Below, in pieces: positions 12,801 to 27,800 of a stretch of DNA of 64,000 nucleotides. The stretch comes from Helicoverpa zea. Taxonomy: Eukaryota; Arthropoda; Insecta; Lepidoptera; Noctuidae. The position numbers and the translations under genes were made by a program. Numbering within the stretch: the stretch's first letter is position 1; every line of letters starts with the position of its first letter. Below the pieces are notes generated by a model, which saw only the letters and a list, made by a program, of their open reading frames with translations, was not told the origin of the DNA and did not search any database. The DNA is taken from assembly GCF_022581195.2 (NCBI RefSeq), contig NC_061470.1:7254001-7318000 (forward strand), written 5' to 3'.

Positions 12801-15800
12801 CTTTGTTGTTCTGGGGGCAAATTGAAGGAATCAAAATAGGGAGAAAAAGTAGATTAGTTTGGGCTCTGCATAACGTATTTAAGGAGCATACATGGTATCC
12901 TGAAATGAGAAAACTTGCTGTTAACGCGCACACTGTGCCATCAATTTGCGCTAATGTTCTAAGTATCCCGACAGCGCTACACATCCTACATATTTTCCGT
13001 GGAACAATAGAACAAGTGTGGTGTTGGTGTGGCGTGTGGAGTACCGTGACGAAGTGCTTGTTGATGGCGGTGATGGCGGTGTCGGCGGCGCGGCAGCGGC
13101 CCTGCAGCAGGTCGGCGGCCAGCGCGAGGCGCACCCGGCGCGCCCAGCCGCCCTCGCGCACGCGCCGCGCCACGCCGCCCGCGCCGCCCCACAGCGCGCG
13201 CAGGTACGCCGGCTTGGGCCGCACCGCCGGCTTCTCGCCCTTGCGGCCCCGCGCCTCCATGCCCGCGCTCACGGATGCCACGGTTCACAAACACTCACGT
13301 ACGTCACTCTTATTGTCCACTAATCCACATTTACTTTTTACGACACTGTGATTTTCTCTTTGATTGAAAAAGTTCAATTTTTGACACACGACACAGGAAA
13401 CTGCCAACGAATCGTTACGGAATTTGGATTATTTAAGAATTCCGGAATTAATATATATCGAACGTAAGATCACGACGTGCGACGTGAACAAGCAGACGAG
13501 ACGCAAAGACTATGACTCGCGCTCGGATCATCGCGCGCCGAAACAATGATGTTTACACGATGGGCTCAGCGCGGCATTCAGACAAACATAACAACCGCCG
13601 CGTTTGGGCTCCGCGATTGTGAAATCATAAACAAAACCTTTCAAACACATGAATGCCCAAATATTGATCTACCGACCAAATGAGATCTTATCATGAATCC
13701 CATTGTTCCTAACTGGGCTGTGCTAACAATCGCTGCACCTATATTATTTATTATTAGCATCTATTTTTAAACTACCCAAAATACATAATATCAGGTTGAA
13801 TATTTCAACTATAACATGAATAATAAACAACAAATAAATCCAATGAACATCATCGAGTTTTACTGTGAAAACTCAGTCACTTATACACCAGGAAAATGAA
13901 GCTAATTCATACTATCTCTACCCAATAGTCAGTCACAATAAAGATCAAATATGGTTTTGGGAAAGATAAAAATCAAGAAATCAAGAAGAAATAAATCTAT
14001 AGAAGCATTTTATTTTAGACACCCTGCTATCGACTATTATACGATTGTGTTTACGACGTACCTACCTAAAATAGTTCAACGTGGCTCATAGGGCTAATTG
14101 CAACATATGTATCTATGACTCAACATGTATTATTCAATAGCACATTGATGTAAAGTCAAGTATATGAGTCAGTGGGTTCGATCCCAGGTCAGGCAAGTAC
14201 CAATGCACTTTTGTTAAGTTAAAGTTTGTGTTTACTTTCTAAGCATACTTCGGACACCAATAACTGATCAAAGGTGAAGGAAAATATCTCGAGTAAACCT
14301 GGATTATACGGTCTGAAATCACAAAATCGCTTTGAGCAAGCGTGGTGATTGACGCTCAATCCTTCTCTAAGTAAGAGGACTGCCTCGTTGGTCTAGTTGT
14401 CGCAAGCGCGGCTGCTGAGCACGAGGTCTTGGGTTTAATTCCCGGGTTGGGCCGAAATCGCTCTGTGGGTTTTAGAATCTTTCACAAAGCAGCCCGGAGC
14501 CTGAAAGTTGGTGTACACCTGTGCATCGGAGAGCACGTAAATGTCGGTCCCGCGCCTGATCTTTCTCCGGTCTGGATTACCGTCCCATTGGACTAAAAGA
14601 GTAAAGGAATAGTGAGTGTACTTGTGTCTGCACAAGTGCTTGTGCACTATAATATGTCCTGCGCAGTTGGCTAATCCTTACACGAGAACAGCCACCGTAG
14701 CCGATAGTCGGTTAGGAGGACATCATCATGTGAGAGGAGGCTTGTGCTCAGCAGTAGGTCGAGAGAGGATGATGTAAAGTGCGAACGCAGTTGATACTGA
14801 CCTGTACAAGTTCGTTGTTGTGCCTGCGGACCTCCTGCAGCTCGTCCCTCAGCTGCGAGCGCTCGCGGGAGGAGAGCTCCTCTTGCTCCTCGGCGTGAAG
14901 GCGCCGCTTCTCACTGTACTGCAGCTCACTCTTCAACTTGCGGATGTCGTTACGAGACCTGACAACATACTCTCGTATTACGAACACCTAAAATTGTTCC
15001 TTTTTCAAAAGTTCAAATGTTATCCCTCTGTAGGGGGTAGTGTCAAAATTTTACTTAAGGTTAACTAAAACCTTATTCGTGGTAATTTATTTGGTCTACA
15101 GTAGTTATCCTTTCGAACGAACCCGCAACTAATTAAATGGTCACTTGTGACAATAGTATGAAAAAATCAATTAATATTCACCTAGGGCTTTGTTCACGAA
15201 TTCGCCACATGACTCCACAATGTAATAGCTTTATATTGTAAGCTGAACATCTTACTAGTTCGGGAGACACAAGAAACGTTTGGCACTACAGGTGTGCAGG
15301 AACAAGTCAGTGCATACAATAGTCGCCTCCCGTCACGCACTGTGACTTGTCTCCCGGTTACAAACTACATTATATATCATTGCGTATTATTATGCAACAG
15401 TTAGCACTCTAAATCAGTTACCACAAATATTATCCACTTTTCAAAAAGTATGTGCAAATTGAACATACAGATATGTGAAAACATTCAAAACTACATCGTT
15501 TAACATATTATAGTGCCCGTCTGCAACAAAAACTTGTATTGTTTAGGTGACAAATTGTTTTAAACAGATACAGTATTTACGTGGCGAAAATATATCCATA
15601 CAAAAGAGCTCGGGTAACACCGAGATATTGCTGTAGGGGCGTCATCACCACAACTTTTGGTTTCCTGCGATAGAAAACACTTCAACCTTATCTAGACAAC
15701 TTCTATGCATTTAACACTTGACACATATTTGTGCTAAAAATAAGCACAACTCTCATTGTTCGTAACAAAATGCCTAATAACTGGACGATAGAGATAATTC

Positions 15801-18800
15801 ATCTCACGCAGTTCGCCTATCTTATCGCACAATCTGAGTTTTCAATGAAAACTGTTTACAATATTCGAGTGTATTTGGATGACATCGTAGTACGAAACTA
15901 TTGTATTCAGACCAAGAAAGCGAAGATGCCCAATCACCAAAAATATCTAGCTAGTGATTGTCTTCCTAAAATTCAATTCTTCCAATAATCTTTCTCAAGC
16001 AACTGATTGAAATTGTAAAATATTAACCGTCCATCGACTATCAAAAATATTTCTACGGATACGCGAAATAATCTTGTAAATACGACTCGTAAAGATAAAC
16101 ATTCCTGAAGCTTTATCTGGATTTATCTAGATATACGCGAGGCGTCATCCGTCCCTATGATGAGGCGGTCAGATTAATAAATAAATCTCATAGGACGGAA
16201 CACGTCACAATAGACAGGGTTTATTTATACGTTCAAGTATTTTCACAATGATAGGCTGTGAAATAGTTTTGCTCCAGCGCGTGAAAAACTCATTTTATTA
16301 ATAACTTGATCTGTGTTAAATGTAAACAAAACGACTAGAATTCAGTTATAATGTGAGTCAGGAATGTTCTTTCAGGGAATGGCCAAGATTCAAGATAAAC
16401 TTTACTTATTAAAAAAATAGTCATAGATTACCTCTCGACTTCAGCCTGCACGACTTCGTGGGCCTTGGTAAGCTTATCCAGCTGAGATCTCATTCGTTCC
16501 ACCTCCTTGGTGGCATGCTCGTGTTCGGGCCTCAACTTGGCCAGTTCGGCGTTGGCCTCGATGGCCTTCTGCTCGGCAGTCCTGCGCGCCTCGACGGCGA
16601 GGTTCAGACGTTCCTCCAAGCGTTTGAAGTCGCGCATCGACGATTTCGTTTCCACTGAGAGCTCGTTGTATTCGCGTTCCTAGTGGGTTTGTATTTTTAT
16701 CAAGTTTCTGGGTAGTTTTACAAATGATAGATGAAAATACCATTACTTAAATTAGGCATGATCTAAGTTGAGTACTCAGAAAAAGTTATTTATTCAGGTA
16801 TTCTTACCTTCCGCCATCTCGCTAGATTAGCGGCTCTAGCCTCTTGACGCAGACTTGCAATTTCTTCGGCTCGAGCCTAGGAAACATGTAGCATAAAACA
16901 AGTGCTATATCGGGTGTGTCGTACCTAATCACATTAAATCCTATCACATATACTTTATTATATTCTAATTGTGAAAAAAAAAAATAACCTAATCCATTCA
17001 GTGGTTTAGCCACAGGAGTCATTTTTCGTTTTCATAATTTACAACATCATGTGTAAAGAGATAAAGTTAGGAGCATTGAATGTTTTGACCAGCCGACAGC
17101 TGTCAGTTTTCATGGGAGAATTTCAGTTGTTTGTAATAATTGACTCTTATATGTTCTAACTCTCGCATTTTTTATTTTAGAATTTTTGTGTATTTTATTT
17201 TTTTCTTTGTGCTAATCGACATAATATATAAACCAGTGTATAAAACGTATTTAATTTAATGTGATTAGGTACGACACACCCGATATAACTTTATGCTAGA
17301 CGCAGATGGTCACATAGTTGTGACATGAGGCGTTACCTGCAGCTGTGCCTCAGCTCGCTCGAGCTGCTCCTTGAGGAGCGAGACGTGTGCGTGCGCATGC
17401 GCGTCGGCGACGCTCTCGGTGTCGCTGTGCGGCGTGCGAGCACTGGGCGGCTCAGTGCCACGCTCGCTCTCGGGCTGCGCGGACGTGGACGCGGCGGCGG
17501 CACACGCGGCGCACGACCGCTTCTCCAGAGCGCTTACTTCGCGTTCCAGCTGACGTACTAGTTGCTCTAGTGTGTTCACCTGACAAATATATCTTAGTAG
17601 TAAACATTGCAGGGATTTTTCATTTTGTTCTCCCTTCCCTTCCTCCTGACCTGTTCCCAATTTTATTTGGGGTCGGCGCAATATGTCTTTCGTTTCCATT
17701 TTATCCTGTCACTCGTCATACTGACACTCACTCCCTTCCTATTCATGTCATCTTTCAGGCAGTCCATCCATCTTTTCTTAGGCCTTCCTCTTCCTCTCCA
17801 TCTATCATCCTCTACATTCATTTTAGCACACTTTTCGGGGATGAATATAAGTCGGACTGAGTATGGTAGATGAAGCTCGTATGTCACCTTCTCCCGATGC
17901 CTGGCGTCGTCGTGCAGCGCGGAGGCGGCGCGCTGCTCGGCGCCGCGCAGACGCTCGCTGAGGCGCGCCTCGGTGCGCGCGCACTGCTCCTCCAGCGCCG
18001 ACTCGCGCCGCACCGACGCCTCCACGCCGCGCTCCAGCTCCTGCACAACAACGTGTTGTGCGTCATTATATTACTACATTTTAACACGCTTATATTAGCT
18101 TCACTTGTAACTAAGTATATAAGAAAATCTTATTTTACCCACTTCCCGGTCTTCGATTAAAATGACATTTTACACTCGCTCTGAGTTCTGATGACAAGAC
18201 ATGACTAGCTAAGAAAGGTCATTACAAATCCAACATGGCGGCATCCCCAAGATGGCGGACTGGCTGTTTGAAATCCACTCCCACAATATGGGTATCAAAA
18301 AAAGGCTTGCTTTCAAGAATACGAAAAAGATAGAAACATGACCAAAATTCAACATGGTGGCCGTCCGTATTATTTAGGTATAAAAAGTATAAAATAAAAA
18401 TAACAGTTTAAAAAACTAAAAAACACGCTAAAGGAATCGTGGAGTGTTTATAAAATCTTTACTCTATTTGGACAAAACGTTTTTTAAACTATTATTACCA
18501 TAAAATTTACATAACTGCAAAGCTGCACATTGTCAACTACTTGTGCATCACGTACCTGTACTTGCGCGAGTAAAGTGGAGGCCTTGACCCGCTCCTGCGC
18601 CAGTTGCACCTGTAACTCCTTCATCTGTTCCGACGCCGTGGTGGCTTCTCGCTGCTTCTCGTTCAACTTTTCCTGAACAAATGTCTTACAAATCAGCATT
18701 TCATAAAACATCTTAAAGTTCAATATGTATGTAAAATAAGAGCCGAAAAAAATGCTAGAAAGCAATCTGTTTTAATTCAAATGTCTGAGTTAATTGGTTT

Positions 18801-21800
18801 ATTAAATTACCTGTACATTTGTTATATTCGATTTTAATTTAATACTAACATTAGGCTAAGTTGTACTAACACTATACATATGGAGAAATCCGAAATAAAA
18901 TATTTGAATTTGAATTTAAGACTTGGGAAATCATCTCCTATTATGGATGTGGAAAGCGATAGACCATTATTTCTTCAGTCTTTGTTTACTTAGCGTAAAG
19001 AGGCGATGAAAACAATAGAAACCTGCATAGAGGCGAGAGTCTTGGCAGCGGCGTCGAGCTCGTCGGTGAGGCGTTTGTTCTCGTCGTCGAGAATGGCGAG
19101 CTTCTTCTCGGTGGCCTGTCGGGCTCGCATCTCGTTGGCGGCGGCGGCGTCGGCGGCGGCAACGCGTGCGGCTGACCGGCTGTCTGCGTCACCGCTCAGT
19201 GTCTGACGCCGCAATGCCCGCTCCTTCGCTATCGTGTCCTGCAATAGGCGTCATGACAAAGATAAAATAAAAAATAGTGATTCTAATTAGCCCGCATTTT
19301 AGATTAGCCAAAAATAATAGACACGTATTTTTTTTTTATTTTGACAAAACATTAACAGCCTTACTACAAAAACTTGAACATCTGTCCCGCACTTGTCTAA
19401 AAAAAGAGTGGCTGCAAAACGGACCTTATTTCATCGTCATAACGTTGAAATAAATTGTCAAATTATGATTTGACTTTTTTTAGACAAGTGTTCAACAGAC
19501 GTTTAAAAGTTGTTGTGGTAAGACGGTAAATATTTATTAAAATATAACTCAACAGAGCTTGAGAGTGGGGGCTTGTGACGTCACTAGTGTGTCAAATTTG
19601 TACACGGAAGTGACGTAACACACAATAATAATTCAATAGTGTTATATCTTCGTTGTTTATTTGTTTGTGAGAGAAAATAAAAAATACATGTCCATTATTT
19701 TAGGTTTATCTAAAACACGGACTATTTACTATTTTCAGTCATCATGCCTATTGTACTACCTACTTTTTACTCCAACACAGATATTAAATTTACTTTTCTT
19801 GATTTTACACTTTTAGAAATTTTACTTATACTAAATACATAAGGTAGTTATTAGCTTATGCTAGCAAGCAGTCTACAACATATCGTCAAATCTATACGTA
19901 ATCATTAGAGACACATAATACATGGCATGCATTAATCCTTAAAATTTGTCCATCCTTTGTTTTATGATCAACATTTGAAAATTGTTGGTTTACCGTCACG
20001 ATATCAGCAACCCGAACACATGAACACGACATCCACCTATCCCATACTCAGTCTACCTACTCTGATACCGACTTCTAGTTTGAAAACAAAAGTATTGTTT
20101 ATAGACGACGTGACGCAGTCCCTATATAAAACCGCCCATTTTCTACAGGTCGAACATAAAGCATGCGGCTTATCGTCACTACACTACTTGGGTCCGTTCA
20201 GACAGACCGGCTCGGAGAGGGAAGCAAATTCTTTACACGTTGAAAATCGAGTACTAAGTAATGGTAGTAAGGTTTATTTTTGCATGTGCACTGCTTTTGT
20301 CATTAAGAATGCTCGAAGGCGCTTGGTGTGAAATAATAGGAGGAGCTGATCGGCTTCGGTAGCGTACTTTTTCTCGGTCTCTCTTTCAGCCGATCGGAGC
20401 CGATTCCGGCCTGTGTGAAAAGAAAAATGCGCGCCGATGCTCTCCGAGCCGGTGTATGTGAACAAACCCCTACACGATACACTACGGCAAGGACTACTGA
20501 GTTAAGTACTAGATGCACGGTGGGCACTCACGATGGGCCGCACGTTGAGCTCCGTGATCGCGCGGTGCCGCAGCTCGTACACGCGCTCTATTATATCCTG
20601 CCGTATCACTCCACCACTTTATTTACTAATATACATTCAAATATATACTTACTGAAAACTACACTTTATAAAAAAAAAAAATGATTTTGAAAATGCCAAT
20701 TGCACACAATTGGGTAGCTCAAGTAAGGTACATATAACGTAACATAAAATACTGCAATATTTTCTGACAGCTAACATGTAAAATTACAGTTCAACCCGAA
20801 ATAAGCATAAAACTTATACCTTAGAGCTTAGCCCATTATTTATTTGGAACTATGTAGACATCATTAGGTACTATCAACGACATAGCATAAGCACACATGC
20901 ACAGCACATCACTCTATAAAGACCAACCTTATAGTGTTGTTGCTGCGCCCGGGCGGCGTCGGCGTCGGCCTCGGCTCGCTTGCACTCGGCGGCCAGCATG
21001 TCTAGCCGTCCCTCCAGTCGCTGTAAGTCGTCCCGGAGGGTATCGCGTTCGACCTGCAGCGCTGCAGCGGCTGCGCGGGCACTGCGCACCTCAGCACTGT
21101 TGCGCTCGGCGATGCTGGACGACAGCTCCTGGTTGGAGCGCTGCAGCGCCATGCGCTCCTCGCGCTCTACCTCCACTTGACGCTCTAGACGTCTGACCAG
21201 TAGCACGATTTTTATTGACCCGTATCGGAGTATAATAGAATATACAATCATCAAAAATGGATATATGAATAAGACACTTTTCAAGAATTCTTAAATAAGA
21301 ATAAGAATAATTTATTCTTTAGAAGTTACATATGATTGTTTTGATTCCTGAAACTCACACTAGGATTCCCTGTGTCGTAAGTTCCAGGCTCATTCGTTGT
21401 CAGTTTTACTATTAATTAATACACAAATCATAATAATATGCTCATCCGTCAATTTTTGTCAATTTCTAGAATTAAATACAATTCTAAAAATTTACAAAAT
21501 AAACACGAATTTCACTTAAAAGATCCAAGCTTACTTGTTCTGCAAGCTAAGCGCCGTGATCTCGGCCTGCAGTCGCGCGCGCTGCCTCTCGGCCTCGGCC
21601 TCGGCCTCGTTCCTCACGCGGTCGATGCCGGCGCTGGCCTGCGACTCCGCCTCCGCAAGCTTCGCCTGAAGCGAAGTGATCTCGCGACTCCGCATTGCCG
21701 CTAACTTCTCTGCTGACCTGATTATCAACATTACAATCATTAATTACACGCACGGATTGATTTAAAAGAATTGAAATTGTTTTATTGTTGAATGTAAAAA

Positions 21801-24800
21801 TGTAACGTTGACGTGACCTTCAAATTATATAGGCTTCATAGATTAAACCTTGTTTCAAACACACGCGCACGTATTTCATACACAAAGGGCACAAGACCAT
21901 GTTGTCGTAAGGTGTTCTCATTTAGCAAGTATAACATAAAAGTGAACTCACTTGAAGGTAGCTAAGTCAATAGCTGTGCAGTCGTGCGAGGCGTTGAACC
22001 CCCCGCTGTGTTCCTCGCTGTCGTCCTGCGATACGTACGAGTAGCCTGCAACACAAACACGCTACTGTCTCTAACTAACACCCGAATTATTACGTCTTAC
22101 TACAAATGATTTCATTACTAAATACTCAAACAATGGGTAAAACGATCGTATTTGTAAATGATTGTATACAAACAGCATTTCACGTGAATATTACTTTAAA
22201 ACAAACTTGTTGTGATTTAGTTGGACTGTTTACATAGATCATTTGTGTTTATTCAAACTAGGTTTAACAATCCCTAAAATACATAACGCAATGTTATGTA
22301 TTTTACTATTGTCGCTGTTTCCGAATTAGGCAATAATTTTAGATTGGTAAACAAGCAAATTAATGATTACGAAGAGTCAAATTCGTTGGAAATAAATTGG
22401 GGAATCTAAGTTATTAGTGGTTTGGGTGTACAGTAGAATGTATCTAGGTGTTTTGGTATACTGACCGACGAAGGGCAGCTGTCCGGCGAAGGGCGGGCGC
22501 GTGCGGAAGGGCTGCGCGGAGGGCGGCGGCGGCGCCCGCACCGGCACGCTGAAGTGCGCCGCGTCCTCCGCGCCGCGCACCAGCGGCACCCACGGCGGCG
22601 CCTGCTCACCACAACCACCGTCACACACATCCCACAACACACAACTATGTCGAACTCAGCTTCCAGTCTCACCCACCCAACCCAATACCCCTTGCTAGTG
22701 CTTCTAACACTTACTGACTTCTGATTACCCGTAACGACAGCCAAAGATGTTCAAATCACAGCTACCGACCAGCTTATCACGCCTTAAGCAACACTACAGT
22801 ACTTGTTACATTAAGATGGTCACCCATCCACAGACCGACTGCGCCGAGCGTTGCTGAACCGTCATCGATCGAACCGTGCGGCTTTGACTTAGTCACGAGC
22901 TTGTCCACCTTATATATTATCCCACTTCAATAGGAATCATTACATTCTTATAACAATGCAAAAATATGTGATAATGATAAGTAATGCCAGTATTGATATC
23001 GAAGGATATTGCTTCATACCACGCGGTTGATAACAATGATGAGTATTTTTTGGAATGTAAGGAGTCAGGGCAGTGGTTCCTGAACGATTACATTTCCTCA
23101 GTCTTTATTGTGTATCGTTGCTGTCGCACGGGTCGAACAAAGGTTCAGCTGTGTTTACGCGGATATAAGTTATAATAACAATTATAACAAGTTAAATACG
23201 TGCCCACGTTTCTCAAGAAGCACGTCAAACAGTAACATCGCGATCGTGATTATTTTAGATTAATCTTAACGGGGGTCAGGAGTTCAGAAGAGAAGGAAGC
23301 CAGAAAATGTGACAACCAATCTTGCCAGGAAGTACCAAGTTACAAAATAAGTACATTGTAGCAGATTGGAGGAAAGGAGATGGCCAAAAAAAAAACCCAG
23401 AGTCGACAGAAACTTTACATGTATCATTGGATTCAGTATAATGTGTGGATTTAAAAAAGTATTTCATATCATCCGAAAACCATGGGGTTCTCTTTTTATA
23501 ACGGTTTTTCGATCAAGAATTTAGGTTATGAAAAAGTTTGCCTTTACTATTTGCTGTTCTTTAGACGTTTGGGATTTGCAAAATTATTTTTTTGTTTGAT
23601 AGGGTATACTTCCCAGATGTTCCCATAGTCGTCAGATCAGGATCTGATGATGGAAACCCTGAGAAATCGAGGACAACTTACGAAGTTGTAGGCGTGCATA
23701 GGGTAAAAACTTGACACTCAGCTGTATGTCTATAAGCACTATACAAGAGTGGAGGTTTTAAGTTAACTTGATGATGGAGAGAAGAGAAGATCGAGGGAAC
23801 TCAATGACTGAATATGCTAAACTATTTTTTATAAAAAGACTGACTTCTGGGCCGATGCACCTAATAATAGTTTTTTTTTATTTTTATTATTTACCTTTGC
23901 CAGTTTATGAAGGTTGCACATAGCTGGGAAACCTCTCCAAGTAGATAAGGTCGGTGTTTAATCTTTTCTGGAGTGGTTCATGTCAATAGTGCAATGGGTA
24001 GGGGTCAAAATCAAGATCTTTTAGTCACCAGGCAAAGTCTGTAACTATGGAGATATTAATATTGGCTTGTATAATGTTAGTATACCTTGTTTTTTATGTG
24101 CCTTGATGTAAATGATCTTAAAAATCAACATAAATTCAACATAACCTATTTTGTGAAAATATGATATAGCTCCTATACCCCATGGATTTCAGGCTGGATT
24201 TTTTGGTACCATCAAAGGTCTATCATAATGAACCCATTGGTACCCCTTTCGTTGCTGTCGATTCTGGTTTTTTTTACTATGAAAATTTGGCCATCTCCTT
24301 TCATTTTATAGTACTTATCCATATGTATGTACATACACCTTTAGACTTCCTTATGTAATCCCACTAAATACTCCCAAATGTGTTCCTCTGTGTTCTCCCT
24401 ATGTACCCTCTTATGTCCGATCGCAAAGTTCTCTCGCTATACATATACTCCCTTATGTATCTACACCCCATAATGTAAACTCCTTTATGTACTTTCTTAT
24501 GTACTACTTTTATCTAGGTAGTAGTTTATGAATTCCCTTCAAGCATCTGAATATAATGAATGTGAATCTTCAACATATGATATGCCGTGATGGAACCAGC
24601 CTTCAAGATACAAACAAGATACAAATTCAAGAACGAATCTTCAAGATTTGTTAAATGCCCATAACAAAGATTTGTTAAATGTTTGTTATGGGCTGTTTGA
24701 AGGCTGATTCCATCAGAGCTACAACATATTTGTTTAGGAGCTGACCTGGTCGCGTATGTTATGCGCGGGCAGATGCGCGAGCGCGGCGTGCTGCAGCGTG

Positions 24801-27800
24801 TCGAGGTAGGAGTAGCGCTTGCCGGCCACCACGCGCAGCAGCCCCGCCGTCAGGCTGCGCCACTCGCGGGACGGCGGCGCCGGCGGCTCGTCCCACGGCA
24901 GCTGCGGCGACGACGACCGCTCGTAGCTGGTGCAACAACATAATATATACTCGGTAAACTAAGTATAAGTAGCCGTTTTCGGGTGGTTTCACCCGCGTCC
25001 CGTGGGATCTACCTGCATAAAATATAGCCTATGTGACCCGAAAACAGTGTAGCTTTTCAACCGTGAAAGAATGTTTAAAATCGGTCTTGTTGTTTATCCA
25101 TTACAAACAAACAAATTAATATTATTTTTTTCCTCGTTATAATATTATCGTATAAAAACGTCTGAAGAACTTGGACGAGAATATTTAAAGAACTAAATTG
25201 GTTTACCTACCTTCAACTATATGCTAAAATCAAAGACTCGCAAAGTTGTTTCCAGTATACAATGCAACATCAGTTACAGAGCAAGTGCGAGTTGAATATT
25301 CGTGCACGCATACATGTCGATTTGAAGGGTAACGTAACCAAAATCAATATGGGATAGTACTCTAGTAGGATATTAACTCACCTTTGTATATTACTAAGTA
25401 TCTGAGCAATGGAGTCGTCTTCTCCCGAAGAGAACGGTCTCCGCAGCGTCACCAGCTCGAACGCGATGACGCCAAGCGACCAGTAGTCACATGATGACTG
25501 CACAAACAACATTTAATTACCTATCTACTCATACAAAACATACTACAATATTTTAACTATGACAGGTAACTACATAAAAACTACTTTCCATTTTATAATT
25601 GTCTAAATCTATATTTGGTTAATTTCTACGTGCCCATCCATTATTACTTATTGTTGTTATTACTTCCACAATTATCATGCTTTGTTATTTTTACTCTCTC
25701 TAATTGCTGCTACTTTTGCAATCTAATTTAGTTACGACATTGCATGTTGATTGTTTGCACCAAACTATTATGTATTACATCATTGGTTATTTCTTTTAGT
25801 CTGAAATCACCGATCACTATTTGATCAGACATAGATCAGTAATTATCACAGAATACTTCTCTGTACTAGAGAAGGAGAGGAGGTCTGTAATAGTGTACCT
25901 AGCAGTGAAGCGACAAGGAATTCTGATAATTACTTATTCCTAAAGTTGCTGGGGAGTTTGTTACACCACTTCTTCCCAGCAAAAACACATTGAAAGTATT
26001 GGGTGTTTCGGGGGATTTCTTTTGTTTTAGACGTACGAAAAGTGTCGTGAATTTATCGGTCCAATTTATCAATGTTTTTGAGTTTGAGCAACATTAGGTG
26101 CGCGATCCAAGATGCAAGGTGTATAGAGAAGCACATGCAACGCACAATGGCGGAGGTAACAAGCCGAGCGCAGTAGTGCTGACACACAGTGTGCGTGGCG
26201 CAGTCGGCGGCCGCCAGCAGCTCGGGCGCCATGTAGTCGGCCGTGGCCGGCGCCACGCCGCCGCAGCCGCCCTCCGACAGCCGCGCCGCCGAACCGAAGT
26301 CGCCCAGCTTCACGTGACCGCATCTACATGGTAGTATAGTTACGGTGATCAACGCTTTAAGGACAATTAAATTAGATTATTCTTTATTGTACACTAAGAA
26401 AATTAACAACACAGGAAATTATAACACATAAAGAAGTGTAAAATTGGCGGTTTTATCGCTAACTAGCGATTTGTTCCAGACACTCTTATGCAATGGAAAT
26501 TACATCTCTGTCTGCTGACATACTAGTATTTTTTTAGGATTGCTTGCAGCCAGTTCTGCTGTTTTCTCCATTACCTAGCTAGTCAATCAACGCGTAGAGA
26601 AGAGCATTTCCATAGGCCTTTGAAAACATTTGTCATCATTACCTAGCGTTATATCATAATACCTTATTATAATAATACTAGCTTCCACCTGCGGCTTCAT
26701 CCGTGTGGTGTGTTGATAAAAAGTTTCATGATGATTAGTGTAAAGTAGTATCTAAATGAAGTAGTTTTTGCATGAAAGCTTGCTATGCTTTCATGCAAAC
26801 AGATTTTCGCTTTTACAATATTACTATGTATTATATAAGTAGTAAGTTCTCACCTATCGAGCAATATATTGTGTGGTTTGACATCTCTGTGCACGTATCC
26901 CATGGCATGCAGCGCCTTGAGCGCGTGCGCCACCTCGGCGACGTAGAAGGCGGCGTCGCGCTCCGCCAGCGGCTGCGAGCGCCGCGCCAGCAGCCCCGCC
27001 AGGTCGCCGCCGCAGCACAGCTCCATCACTAAGTACAGGTTACTGCTGTCCTGTCAGAGAAAAAGTCAAGTCAATTTTTTTTTTAAATAGGCCCATAAAA
27101 GCTCTTTCGAAACGACAAAATAGTTGCACGGTTCCAAAGACTTTGTCACTCTTGTGCAATAAATAAATACTACGATGTATTGGGTACAATCCAGGTAATG
27201 AAATGGGTAGGCAATCGCATCTCTATCAAGGTAGTAGAATGACTACATGTTACCATACAAAATCATTGCTTATGTTGGCAAAAGCTGTACAAGAGTTAGT
27301 CCCTAATACCTACAAACCTGCAGGTAGGAATATCTTAGCAATAGTACTTTCATCAACTCAATTGTTATGATTATTATTAAGGTCTATTTCCTATTGATAA
27401 GGTCAGAGAATGATCCTCGAAAATAACAAAAGGAGCCATAAATAAAAACAAGAAGTGGATGATGAGATCATTGTTTGAATATTTGATTAATGTACCAAAA
27501 CACAAGAAATATGAAACTAGGAATATTTGACTTACTTGGAAAGCATACTGCAGCTTGGGCATCCAGGGTCCCGTGGCAGCGGCGAGCACATCGCGCTCGT
27601 CGTCTGCGCGCTTGCGAGCTTGCTCCTTGCGCAATGTCTTCATGGCATACACGTCACATGTCTGTTTCTCTCTCACCATCTGAGATACATAAGAAAATGT
27701 TTGCTGTGCATGAACTGATAACGAATTAATATGCTTATATAATTTTCTAATGTATAATTTATTTCTCAGGTATAGTTATGGTAAGCTGGGACTATTGAAA

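Larger units (their letters stand above)
5396..22601 (-). other. sti: Coiled-coil rod exons of citron kinase
   Basis: Eighteen exons between 22601 and 5396 encode about 840 residues rich in E, K, Q, R, L and A with heptad-like spacing, for example LERQVEVEREERMALQRS (20928-21192) and MLEEQLTDLEKIADI (12709-12810). Just after the kinase tail the exon pair 22466-22601 and 21952-22045 reads LPFVGYSYVSQDDSE, matching the LPFVGxSY motif that follows the citron kinase domain. Most exons here have lengths divisible by three, so exon skipping would often keep frame. Several exons are very GC-rich in third codon positions while the introns are AT-rich. Exon 7424-7633 contains a short run of four histidines (RAHHHHAHALQ). 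Confidence 0.88.

Noticed and set aside
14377..14450. tRNA gene
   Set aside because: A and B boxes are present but the acceptor and anticodon stems do not close, and the same head plus body recurs at 59416-59755. It is a SINE.
15731..15988. 85-codon frame in a citron intron
   Set aside because: AT-rich codon use unlike the GC-ending exons here, and no recognisable motif.
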